Source of the DNA: Cyclina sinensis
Lineage: Eukaryota; Mollusca; Bivalvia; Venerida; Veneridae
Direction: 5' to 3'
Length of the DNA stretch: 64,000 nucleotides
Assembly: GCA_012932295.1 (NCBI GenBank)
Contig: JAAONU010000003.1
Span: 30,056,361-30,120,360, forward strand
Shown here: piece by piece, positions 37,676 through 50,120 of the stretch
Layout: the number at the start of each line of letters is the position of its first letter
Numbering within the stretch: the first letter of the stretch is position 1
Program-made: the position numbers and the translations under genes
Notes under the pieces: generated by a model
The model's input: only the letters and a program-made list of their open reading frames with translations
Databases searched by the model: none
What the model was told of the DNA's origin: nothing

Positions 37676-39255
37676 AATATTTCTCCAAAATGTCGAATTT
37701 TCTTAACTTTGAAAGTTTTTGCAATGGAAATGGAAGAGCACTGGATTAATAAAATCACGATCATAATTCAAATATGAAGTTGAACTACAAAGTTATCCTA
37801 CTCTTGTTGAAATCTTTTTCAGTGCATACCATTATTTTTGGTCATAACAGAGAATTAATGTTAACATCTATCCGTCACTTTCTCTTCATGTATCAGACTA
37901 TTTATGCAATGACTTTATCATCAGCTCTGTTTTACTAGAGACAGTTTGTGTTCTCTAATTATTCCACCATCTGAAATGTACGCAGTATGCACACATTTGT
38001 AAATGTTTGTGTATATTTCAATAAAGTATCTCTGAGACAAATATAAATATGAAATCATAGTGTGGCTTTGTTTCAGTCTCCTGATCAAATAAATGCGTGT
38101 CTGTACGATCTATAAGTTATGGTTGTGCGGTCAGTACACATATAAACCTGTCTGACTGTCAAAAGCTTGTATACTAGCCCACTTGCATGGCACTGGATAA
38201 AACCCATCGCCACAAATTGTTCGACGTGTTATGTAATCTTGTCTGAGAATCAAGTCTGAGTGTGAATGTCACGCTATAAACTTACAGTACCAAAAAAAGC
38301 TAGTATCAGGTAGCAGAATAAAAATGCAATTACCAAAAACCCCGAAGGATAAAGCAAAAAACCAGGAAGAACTGCAATTAAACATTCTCCAACTTTGAAC
38401 ATTAGGCTCAACCATTTCAGATTAAAATTTTATCAAATTATTTTTTTTTCTTTTCTAGTGCTTCCTTAGATACATTTTGTGGTCGATATAAAGTTTATAA
38501 TACGCGAATCAAATATTATACGCAAGCCTATTATTAAGCTGATTAAGATAATGCTTTTTTTTGCACTGGAGATTAAATCTGGCAAAATATTGCGTTAATG
38601 ATGAGACATTTATATTCTACAGAAACATCCAAATAAAATATAAATCTTCTCTGGACACTGAACACCAAAAAGTCACAAAAAAGAAAGATGGCAGATTTTT
38701 TTTATGTATAAAATGCATTTCCAGTCCCAATTATTGTTTTCAAATTCCTTTATAAATGCGTTTCTCCTGTGTACTGCAGAAATCAACGTATATTTAACGG
38801 ATCAACGATTCAAAATAATGATTTTGGACTTCTTTCCGAAAACTTATTTAATTTCCATCGGATTAATGGGAATGATTTATGAGTTACCCCTTTGATGGAT
38901 CTCTTCTTGTAAACTCCGAGTTTAAACTTGATACTACAGTAACAATAAAGACTGCAGACACACATTTCTTTACAGACTCTACTTTTCACTTGCCCCTAAA
39001 AGTTGATTTTATTGATATTATTCTCACTGTCAGAAGGTTACTGTCTTTACTTACTATCCCCCAAAAGATATTTCTAAAATTTTCTAAGCTTTCAGGATTA
39101 TGCGTCCCCATAGACAACGCCGATTTATCTTGTATAAGAGAATCTAGTAATTTAAATGAAAATGTCTGCTTTATAAATAGAAACAGTGACCCTAGTATAG
39201 AAAAGAATACATTAATCAAATGTTTCCAGAATTAAAACGAAGAAATTATATAGAA
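37676..39255. other. Spacer, no supported gene
   Basis: The longest open frame (38879-39235, 118 codons, plus) has no signal peptide, known motif or flanking splice sites that link to other exons. It is left uncalled. The rest is AT-rich and featureless. Confidence 0.5.
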
Positions 39256-39340
39256 GTCGTAGGTGATAGGTGGAAGATCAACAGTCGTAGGTGATAGGTG
39301 GAAGATCAACAGTCGATGGTGATAAGGTGGAAGATCAACA
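39256..39340. repeat. 28-bp tandem repeat, three copies
   Basis: Three near-identical copies of GTCGTAGGTGATAGGTGGAA plus GATCAACA stand in tandem. The third has two small changes. Confidence 0.9.
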
Positions 39341-40855
39341 GATGTTATGTTTCCTTGTGATCATTTAGCAGTTTAGAATTTAATCAAGTCTGAATCAGTA
39401 TGTAGAAGATGACTGTGTATTCATTAAAAAATAAGTTCTTTACTTTAAATAAGTATAATAACCGAAAGAATCAGGAGTATCGCTTAGTATCATCAACGAT
39501 GATTCCTTAAAATATAGAAATTATAAATTGCCTAATTATTTTTTGTAGGAGGTGAAAGGAAGCGCAAATTAAATAGAAATATTAGAGTGAGGCCACGACT
39601 TTATAGACAATAATGACATGCATATCATAAGAAAATTCGTCTATGTGGGACAAAGATACCGTCCTTAGATACTAGTATCAAAATGTCGATCCAAAGAGAA
39701 GTAGTGCTGAATCTTGACTGGACTTCTGCCGGTGGTTTTTGAGAAATAGACTGGTCAATATTTTATATTCTATCTACATGTAACAAAATCAAAAAGGCGC
39801 ATAATACTGTAAAAACAGCATTGCACATCTATTTTGTATTCTGCAGCTGTCCAAACCTCAATATAGGTCTTAGGTTCCTGTGAAATAGCCCTTGAATGGA
39901 ACTTTATTTAGTATACAGAGTATACTTTATTTGGCAAGGCCAACACCAAATAGTCCGGAAGTTTTTGAAAACAAGCTTATGTTATACGCATCTCCTTTTT
40001 TGTACTGGAGTTCCCAATAAAGTTTTATTTCACCCCGTAAAGCAGTCGCTGAGAAATGTCCCAGACAAGAATGTGTGACAGATCTAGACGGCACTTACAC
40101 TGATTGGCAGTTCTACAACTTACAAATTTAAAACCTCAATAGAGCTTAAATGTATTTACAAAAAGCTTTACAAATATGAATTAAAAAGAAGTAAACGTTA
40201 TCTTTAATGTCACATTTCATAAACATTATTTGCAAGCATAATTTAGTATGTCTCGTAATATTGTCTTAGAATAGAGTTTGTTTAAAATAGACATTTGTTA
40301 TAAGCTACTCCAATCCTATTATTGTAGGTCTAGAAGACGCAACAAAACTAAATAAATCAAAGCACAGAGAGTACTGTCAGAAGCGAAAGTTCAAATGTGT
40401 GAAGATTGTTCTTTGTCACTGCACCCATGTGATAAGAATCACACCAATTCCTTCAATTGCCTTTTAGATATGCTCCAGAAAAGCATAATTTCAACATGAA
40501 AGTAATGGAGATAATCCAAAAATGAACCAAGGTAGAGTCATTGTTCGGACTTCCTTGTCACTAAAGTGTGACCATTGTATACACTATAAACTCTATCCCT
40601 CAAGTATTTTCTGAGTTGTGATGTACAGATGTGACGGGAGACACTATGGTCATTTGAGACTCTAGCAAGAGCATCGCATGCGGTGCCAACGCTTGTATGT
40701 TAAGAGCAGCGACTTAATAAAATTAATTTTAAGAGTGTTATGGTGCTATTCAAAAAATTGCTGTTATGCACTTCACTTATTAATAAGATTAATAACTTTG
40801 TGATTTTAAATGTTTAAGATATTAGTATTTATGCAAAAGTTTGATTATTTTCCAC
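39341..40855. other. Spacer, nothing recognised
   Basis: This is AT-rich sequence without a supportable exon, RNA gene or repeat structure visible by eye. Confidence 0.5.
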
Positions 40856-41345
40856 GTGAAAAAGGGGCATAACTCTAGAAACACTTATCACTTAGTAATG
40901 TTCCTTGTGGTACAGATGTGCCTTGTCCCCAGTAGTAAGTATGCCAAGAATGAGTACAATATTTTTGATAGTTTTCAAAATTTTCTATATCAATAATCAA
41001 TTTCAACAAAATTTTCCAGTTGAAATGGGACAGAACTCTAAAAACAGCTTTCAGAGTAATGCTCCTTGTTTTACAACTGTGCCATGTCATAATAAGCAAA
41101 TATCCCAAGTTCCATATTGATACCTTTGATAGATTTGAAATCATTCCATTTAATAAACAATTTTGATAAACATTCTAAATTAAAAAGGGGCTTAACTCCA
41201 AAAATATATTTCAGAATAATGCCAATTGTTTTACAACTGCACCTTTTTATTATAAGCAAATATTCCAAGTTTTGTGGTGATACCAGTAACGGACTTCATC
41301 AAAGTGTTTGCCCGACAGCGTAGACGACCTAGCGACCATAATAGC
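40856..41345. repeat. Interspersed repeat with three internal units (about 160 bp)
   Basis: Three diverged units each start with a form of AAAGGGGCATAACTCTA. Each continues through AGTAATGCTCCTTGT, a TGTGCC(A/T)TGTC block, a CAAGTT block and ATACCTTTGATAG. They end in GCGTAGACGACCTAGCGACC. I recall this 'ggggcataactct' family as very common in bivalve genomes; that recollection was not checked. Confidence 0.75.
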
Positions 41346-44300
41346 TCGAGTTTTTCTTCTATTAAACTGAAATACTTGACAATTGCTTAATATCTAAGTC
41401 AAGAGCAGAAATCAAAAATATATAGTTTTTATGTATTAAGTAAACTGTTCATAAAAAAGTAACAAAATCATGTGAGCAAATAATTAAGATGTGAAAACAG
41501 TAGATAAATAACCTGAAATGTATAAAAAAATAATGCAAATATATATTGTTACCTCTAATACAATTATACTGACAAGATAGAAGTTAACAGAAACTAGTTT
41601 CTAGACCCCATGATCATGCTCAAAACATTCATTGCTGCTTTACTAGATGTAATTATAATTTGGATATCAATCTACTCAGATTTGTCCTAGATAATGACTA
41701 TGTAGAGTAACCTCTTGTGACAAGTTTACAATGTGACACATGCACCAACCTTATATGAAGTAAATTTGCATAAAGAGGTCTATTCTATCAGATAGTTAAA
41801 AGAAACTTTTTTTAAGGTATTAATAGTTTCAGACTGGAACATGGTCATGATGAAACCGCAAACGTTTTAATTGAAGTGTTTTAATCCTTACATTCTTTAT
41901 GACCAAGATATTTAGAGATCTGTGCTTATCTATAATCAACTGAAGGTGTTTCAAGAAAAGCATTTAAATATATACATTATTATATACATTATATACAAGT
42001 AAAATGTTATCAAAATATAGGGATTAGAACGAATACTGAAATCAATATTCGAATATTTGGTTTGCCATGTTGAAAAATATTCGAATTTAGATTTTCGGAC
42101 GTTCCATCAGTTAACCGAATTTCGTTATCTGATTATAGGTACTGTTTAACTGTTCTCGTTCAGACTAATGTGATTTGGGAAACTGCTGTGTATAATCAAG
42201 AGATGGCTTATTTAGTGGAAGCTTCAAAGACTTTTTATGATTGGCATAAACACAATATATAGCGTTCTTTAAAACGTGAATTATCGCTATAAATACGGAC
42301 AACAGATAATATCCTTAGCTAGGGTTGTTTTTATCGGTCAAGATTCAGGCCAGGAAAACAGATAAATATATTGACATTGATAATTCAGTCAACATGCAAA
42401 CTAAAAGCAAAGATGTTGAAAATATTTTAGGCACATTTATTAGAGGAAAATATTCGATCTTACAACAAAACAACCAAAAAGTATTATCAACAGAGTCAAA
42501 AGCGTGTTTTTTATCAAAACTGCAATGAAAACTCATACAACCTGTGGTACTATTTTTCAACGCGAATGTATTGATAAGAGGCGGGCATGTAATTGTAACT
42601 AGAAAATCTGGTGTGCAGCTTTAGAAGCTTGCGCTTCAAAAAAAGATCTCCGATGTCGACAGGGAAATACACCCCAGTATGAATCTGTTGACACTGAACT
42701 ACCTGTGTTATCATGAATTACAACTTTTTCAGCAGCAAAACTTTAAGAAGTTGTAGCTCGTATTGTCATGTAACTACCGTACGCATGGAGTATGCGGTAA
42801 ATATGTTTTTCTTTTTTTTGTGAATATTTTTTTATAAGAAACGAAGCACAACACATGTCCCAAACATGTATTTTCCGACATCGTTTAGAGCATTAGGAAT
42901 GTTAATTAAACACGTCGCAACAATGACATATATATCGAACAAAAGTTTCACATGTTATCGTGAAAAGTTTAGGAGATATGAAGCTGACATGAATCCTACG
43001 GCACAAATCTTTGACCTTCAACATTGAACTTCAAAGAGGTGTTTTTGCAACGTGTGCTCTGCACGTCATCAAAGACAAAAGTTTCATGATTATCAATACG
43101 TTTCAAGGGATTGTGAGCGGACAAATGTGTTATTTCGTTTTAACGAAATCTTATTCCGTTTAAACGAAATAAAATAAAGACAACATCAAAATAAGAGTTT
43201 ATCCAATCACTTTAGGGGCTCCATATTTTTATGCATGTAGTTTGTCACTTATTTCTTTCTTCGTCTGTGAAAATTGTCAGTATATAACTGATAGTATTTC
43301 AATAGTGAATATTATTTCTTTTTTTCACTGATTATCACCAGACTTCGTTGATTATCTGATTAATTCACTTTTAGAAATAAATAATTTTATATAATAAAGG
43401 CAATGTATTTATGTCTGGCTACCAATGAGTAACTTAATGTTTTGAAGCATTCCTTAATTTCTTTCATTTATGTTATAGGACAGTTATCATTTGGTTTGTC
43501 TATAAATGATATCAGTTATACTGTAAAGTGGCATTCTTCAATGACTATATTATTTTGTTCTAGGTATAGTATTGGTAACACCAGTTTCCTACAAACTACA
43601 ATTAAAAATGTAAATAGCAATGTACATTCTAACGTGTCGCTTAATTTTTTCAACTGTAGAAATACCACGACAAACTGCAAAGAATAAGCATGTTAGGAAC
43701 AAGGCATTGAGAATTCAAATTTATCTTCTGTAACGTATTTCGAGTTTCTGAATAGCACAAACACTAAACATGTTTACATAAGTTCACTGTCGTTTGAGTT
43801 TTTACAAAACATTACTCACTTCTCCTAACGCCTGTTGCATACTTGTTGACATGACGTCAGGCAGATAATAAACTAAATTAAATTTTAATCCTATTTCAGG
43901 AATGAACAAACAGTTACTAGAAGAAATGTCAGATAATAACGACCATTTTAAGTAATTTCGTAACATCTGAGTAAACAGAAAACCACCATATTTATCACAC
44001 TGTGCACAACTGAAAAACACGGTCGGGATAAATTTACTTGTATGGACACGTCCTATTTTCTTCCCTTATATCTCTGTAAGCTATCTCAATTGTATTGCCG
44101 ACCTCTGATTTACAAACAACCTATCTTTTTAACTTATTTTTTGTTTGTTTTGTTTCATAGCTCACACTGCACTGTAGGCTTGTTTGTAGTTATGTTCAGC
44201 ATGCCATGCAGAATGAGACAAATATTTTTATTTTCAATTTGTTTTCTTTTAAAAATTGAGTTTTATGATGACTCATCTTTACCATAGCTGTACAATTATT

Positions 44301-45399
44301 TTAAGCGTCCGTTCCCTTGGACCAATGCGAGTAATAGAGTAATTTTAAATAGGAAATTGAAAATGTCATTTTAAAGAGGAAACTAACTTATGTCTGGAAT
44401 AGAATACGTTTATCATTTTACAGAATTTCTAAGACGATTAAGGTTTTGGTGTTATAGGAAGAAAATAAATAATATTTGTTTGTTGTTTTTCTTGTAATTT
44501 TTCAAAAAGTTTCAAAAGTTTGATCATTGTAATGTAGTTACAGAAACGGGAAGAACACGAAAATGAACATACTGTACAGTGCAGCGTCACTATGGAATAT
44601 TTGTTGCTGTAAAGTAATAATGAATATATTTGTTTAAAAATGTAAAAAAAATCCCAATGTTATAACTTGGCAAATTCATTCAGCTTCTACTTAAAATAGC
44701 CATGTGAGTATGAATAAATGGCTTTTAAGATTTTGTTTACGAGCAGACTGATTTAAGTTTAGCTCTATCATTGGGTGATTGACAAAGTAAATTAAAGCAA
44801 GGCAATTTCATGTTTTCACTCGTGTTGATATTACCTGTTTGATCTGACTTACTTCAAATTCCTTTAATATGATGAATATAGTCTGTCTCTTTTCTGATAT
44901 ACCGCTTAATTACACGCCTTATTTGCTGATTTCTGTTCAAATATCAAAGAGCTATTATCTAATCCTTTCATCTTTTTTTTTATCGTAATTAATGTCTTTG
45001 GTCAGAAATACATGATGGATAAAATTTGCCGTAACACCTTCGCGATCTTTCTAAATTTGTATTGTTTAATTACACAAACCGTTTGTCAGATAGCGTGATT
45101 ACTGGTTTTCATTTAAAAAAAAACGTTTACTCAGCAGATGCAAATATGCGGTAATAACTTAAATGGTTTTCATAAAATGGGTAGAGACTGACACCATGGA
45201 GTAGCTTTTAAAAATAATGGCGAGCTGTTGCTTTTGATGAGTGTTGTCAATGATTCAATTGTAGCCAAATCACGTGGCCATTAATGACGGCTCGTTAGAC
45301 ACAAAGTGTAACTGATTACTTGATGATAGCTAATAATGTTTCAATGAAAGCTGGCTATTAAGATCCTTCATCTAGCATTTAAAAACAAGCTTCGTTTCA
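41346..45399. other. Spacer with one weak orphan exon candidate
   Basis: No gene is supported. The only stretch with exon-like borders is on the minus strand at 43820-44009 and is listed separately. Confidence 0.4.
43820..44009 (-). other. Orphan exon candidate, product unknown
   Basis: On the minus strand a TTTTTCAG acceptor precedes 44009, and a GAA/GTGAGT donor follows 43820. The frame between is open (CAQCDKYGGFLFTQML through FNLVYYLPDVMSTSM). No partner exon could be joined and no family is recognised. It may be chance. Confidence 0.2.
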
Positions 45400-46300
45400 T
45401 ACATACATTTATTTTTATGCTCCCGAACGGCCTGTAGTAACCACACCGTCTGTCCATCAATGTACATATAACTCATTTCATTGAGACAATATTCGCGAAC
45501 AAGAACCAGGTTGTTCGTGTCTGCTCTGTCACTCTGTGGTATATCGACGTTTGAAATAGCTTGGCATAAACGTTTAACAGATAGCGAGAACGTGTCACTA
45601 ACTGTCTGTCTGTCTGTCTGTCCGTTCAAAAATACTGCCCTCCTATATGTTTCTATCAACTCTGTAACATATTAGTAGAAGACATGTTTTTACAATTACA
45701 TGGCTCTGATGTTTGTAATTCTAAAGCAATGTGCCACAAAACACGTGTCTGTCCGTTCATCGGTATTGCCAAATGATATAGAATTCAAACTACCTGTATG
45801 TTTGTGTTCGCTCTGTAACTCATGATCGAATTATCGGATTTTACTTTGCTGTTTGAGGCAATATGTCACTATGTGGCCGTCTGTCTGTATATCTGTGAGG
45901 CGTCTGTACCGAAAAATGATATTGAATAAAATATACTTGCATTATTTTGTTCTTTTTTATGACCCCGAAGGAGGGCATATAGTTTTTTTTAAGTGGGCGT
46001 CTGTCACTCCGTCAGTCCGTCCAAAAAACTTAAACATTGCCCATTACTTCCCTCCGACATAAATTTATATGACCTTGACCCCTAAATGGCCTTGACATCA
46101 AAGGTCCAATTGTCAGAAATACTTAATATTGGCCATAACTCCTTTATAAACAGATTTAATGTTTGTATACAACAACCCTATAGGTAAAATCTTCCAAATG
46201 AACATATTGTTTTGATATTGATCCCTGAATGACATTGACCTTCATGTCAAATTGTCAAAAAAAAAACACTTCTTTTGAAGGATCTACAATTCATCTCCAT
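45400..46300. repeat. Interspersed repeat region (CTGTCTGTC and GGGCATATAG families)
   Basis: The stretch includes a (CTGT)n run at 45601-45622, repeated 'ctctgtaac..at' blocks at intervals, and a GACCCCGAAGGAGGGCATAT segment. CGTCAGTCCGTCC and 'gaccttgacc' blocks follow. These resemble widespread bivalve repeats. The open frames over them are not taken as genes. Confidence 0.65.
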
Positions 46301-49300
46301 CTTTCAGTGTCAGTTTTTGTTTCTCATTAGCTCATTACAGCATTTAAAAATTTGCAAAATAACTCCAATCTGTATGCTTGTGTCTGTGTCTTAGAAATTA
46401 AATCAATAATTAAGATGAATATTTTGGTTAAGTTTTGCAACTTACTATACATAAAAGTATTTTGGGGTTCTTTGAAAGTAATAAAAGACATAGAGGTTTA
46501 CCCTTTTCAACAGAAATGTTTATCTCGTTTACATAATCAAGCAGTATATAATATATAGTAATATTTATAAAACAACGCCGTTTAATATACGCCTATATAC
46601 CACGATCTGATGTTGTTCATTTCAGTTTTGCTGTAATGAAAATTGCTCTTTTAGCATCGACGTTTCGGTTCATATTTCGACATCAAACTATAAGATGATG
46701 TCGTGATGACATTGCGCTGTACTATTGTGTATCTAAGAATAAACCATGGTTGATAACCTCTGCCCATATGACGTCACAAAGTATTACTTTATATTACTCA
46801 TTTTGTTTGGACATGAAGACTACTATTGGTTTACATATGTTTCCGGTTAGATGGTATTGAAGTAGTTTACAATTTACACAACATATACATAGGGCTCCAT
46901 TTTTATTTAACATCCTCTTTGATTTTTAATCAAAGGCTCTGAAATTAAGATAGAAGTTGACCAGAAATCAAAAGTTAAGCATTCGGAATAAAACTAAGGC
47001 TCATATTACTGATGTTTATCAATAAATGGTATCAATGTGCAATCTAGCAATAAGATAGCACGTATAATTAAGATAATCTTCATTTAGCTACTTCGTATAA
47101 TTGATTGAAATTAAATACACTATTCTAAACTCATTTTAAAAATGTATATAGAAGAATAAACGAAAGAAAGCTATATCCATTTCAAGATATCAACAGAATA
47201 AAGGCAAATTTAGAAGTATTTACGAACAAATTAACACTAACAATCATTTTGCATTTAGTGTGAAATAAGACACGTTGATACATTTAATTCGTCCGTGGTA
47301 GAAAATATCAGAGAAACTTTGAGTAAAAACTGAGGTCGTTGGGTCATGTTAGTCATTCATTATTTGGAAATAAGTTGTCCCACCATCACTTTTTGATCGA
47401 AAGAGAGTCTTTCTCCATTACAATGTTTCTTATCTAAAATGTCGGGTCTGTGAGATATTGTCTCCTTAACTTCACACAATTTATAAAACAAACATGCCTT
47501 ACTGGTCCTGCCCTGATCATAGGCATTGTTTGCTAGTGTGTTAAATTTTATTTGTTTGTCTCATAAAAACTCAAATGAAGTAAGTAGTACGTGCGTTGTT
47601 ATTCCTTTTGACTAGACAAATAGACTGGTAATATAGTATAGTACAACCTTGATTAAGACCATTATACAGTTATTCAAGGTCCCTTTGCCCTTATTTAACA
47701 GGGAAAAAAACAAGATGATAAATTGACCTGACGTGCGTAGGCTGAGAACCATAAAATAATTTGATATACATAGTACCTCTGCTCACGATGCTCTAGAAGC
47801 GACTGAAAAAACTTTACGCATGACATTTTATATCAATAAAACTGAACAGTTCCGAGTTAAAGTATAATTTGTGCAGTCATTTAAATATGGAAATACGTTT
47901 ATAACAAGATAAAATGAAGTTAGCGACATAATTATGGATCCTTTTGTCAAGAAGGAATTTCTTAATTTGGAGTACTATTTGTCAATTTGCAAAATGTTTT
48001 CAAAAATAATTTCTATTATCAGTTATTATAACTGAAATAACGGATAGCTGCGGCTCACAGCACTATCATATCACATATGCATACCATCCAAAATATAATA
48101 ATTAGTGAGTTTCAATCATATACTCCTCGTATTTTACATATGACCAGCGAAATCATTGGTCATATTTGCGGAGGTATAATTAGATCAAGATGGTATGCTT
48201 GATTGTTACTTTGTTTCTGATATATTGTTTTTTAATTCAACTAGAACTAAATTTTGTTGAGCAGAAAATAACATGTGATTATCTAACTACTGAATGCAGC
48301 CATTTTAGAACAGCGCCGACTTTAACTGCTTTGACTCGAACTGAAAAACTTAAAGTAATTGTTTGTTAAAAATATATCGTACATTCAAATCACTCAAATT
48401 TAATGTAAAAAGGTCAAGGTTAATAAAACATGTAAGGATGTCTCAAATAAGCTGCAACAGTTAATACGAAATTTATAGAATATTCATTTTTTGTCGAAGT
48501 TAATGTGTATGTATCGTTCAAAGTTCATTATATAATTATAGATGAATCCGTACTGTTGTAATATATATCTTATCCCACATTTTAAATAGTTTTGCACGAT
48601 TTGGTATTAAAATGCAATTACATAAATAAAGTCTGTTATGTAATTGACTATAAAAACGGTGTTTTTCATATTTTAGTAAAAATAATATATGTTCTTTTTG
48701 GACAGACTTTTTGCCTTTAGACTATTAAAATTAAAAGCATTTTTACACAAAATCATTTCTATATTTTTTTCCAAATATGACAAAATTTCAATTGTTCATG
48801 ACAAACGTAAACGCAGCTATTAATTATTAATTGCAGGAATAAATTCTAAAGACAAAAATCATAATGTTATTTAAGAAAACAAAAACTAACAATAACAACA
48901 ACAACAACAAGACGAAAACACACACACACACACACACATACACAAGGCATAAATGATTGAAATAATTAAAAAAGGCATGTAATAGGTTTACCAGTTTACC
49001 AAAAATAAATCTAATGAAAATAGATTTTTTACCAGGATAAAAACAAAGTATAGCAAAATACTCAGGAAAACAAAAGAACACTATAAACCTACTAAGGGTA
49101 AGAGGCTTGAGAATATAGCAAAAGACAGCAACCAAGACAACTTTGCAAGTCGATAAAATAATGTTATTGATAAAATCAATCAAGTATTAACATATTAACG
49201 TTCATATATCTCTTGATGAGTTGCACAATCATTCTAGTTCACTCTAAGAAGAAATATCAGACGATTAACAGGATAATTTACACTTCCCAGATAGATATGA

Positions 49301-49439
49301 TTGTTATAAACATATTTATTTCTCAGAACATATAGAACATATAGTATACAATATACACGTAACAATGCAAGATAAATTTTCGTACGAAAAGGATAAGAAT
49401 GAAAGCCCAAAATTAACAAAAACACTCAAAGCAATGTAT
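46301..49439. other. Spacer, no gene recognised
   Basis: This is AT-rich non-coding sequence. A CAA/CA microsatellite lies at 48890-48943. Confidence 0.5.
48890..48943. repeat. (AAC)n and (CA)n microsatellite
   Basis: An AAC run is followed by about eleven CA dinucleotides. The minus-strand poly-Val/Leu frame across it is an artefact. Confidence 0.9.
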
Positions 49440-50120
49440 AATCAATAAGAGCAGTTTTTAAACATAAGGAAGATGTCTCAGAATGCTTACATTCGCATAT
49501 CGGAGTGAAACAAGGAGACTCCAGCCCTGCACTTCTTTTAACGATGTTCATTTATGATATTCTTGGAAACCTTAATACAGATCTCCTAGATGCAGTTTCT
49601 TTAGAGCTAAAAGAAGTGGTGATACTATATGTAGAAGTTCTTTTTGCAACCTCCAAGAAACACTACAGTGTTTGCTTAATGATATAGACAATTTATTCTA
49701 ATAACTAGAAATTAAAAATAAATACAATAAAACAAAATTTCTCATATCTAAAACAGCACAGACATACAGTTAACGATTTCTTTTTGTACAAGGAAAATTA
49801 GAAATTGTCAGCAAATTTAAATACCTAGGTGTGAACTTGTACAAAAACGGACGCTGGTACATGACTCAAAAACATTTCGGAACATTCATCAAAAGCAACG
49901 CATCGACTGCTTTCTGTGTTTAACAATCATGTATTTAGTATGCGAGAAAAATGTGAACTATTTGACACTTTGGTTTCATCCGTATTAAATAATTATTCAG
50001 AAATTTAGGGTTATCACATAGAACCAGATACACAAATACCACACTGTAAATTTCTTGGGACATTACCATGTGTCAATAAATCAACAAATATAATGAGGTT
50101 TGAAAAAATACGTCTGACCT
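49440..50120 (+). pseudogene. LINE reverse transcriptase remnant
   Basis: A decayed non-LTR reverse transcriptase. RAVFKHKEDVSECLHSHIG leads into VKQGDSSPALLLTMFIYDIL, the usual motif before the catalytic box. The catalytic YADD reads YVEV. After frameshifts and stops, LEIVSKFKYLGVNLYKNGRW and LFDTLVSSVLNNYSEI-stop-GYH follow. The last expects Trp where TAG stands. The part from 49785 onward is duplicated at 56488. Confidence 0.8.

Noticed and set aside
38879..39235. 118-codon open frame as a possible gene
   Set aside because: No recognised motif, no splice partners and no start context. AT-rich spacer of this size can give such a frame by chance.
43442..43687. Open frame with signal-like start and an FNCRN motif that faintly recalls an ANF-receptor exon
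   Set aside because: No phase-matched neighbouring exon was found and the similarity rests on a handful of residues.
45372..46062. Frames with SVCPFKN and SVRPKNL-like ends
   Set aside because: They lie in CTGTCTGTC/CGTCCGTCC interspersed repeat sequence, which yields such frames in many places.
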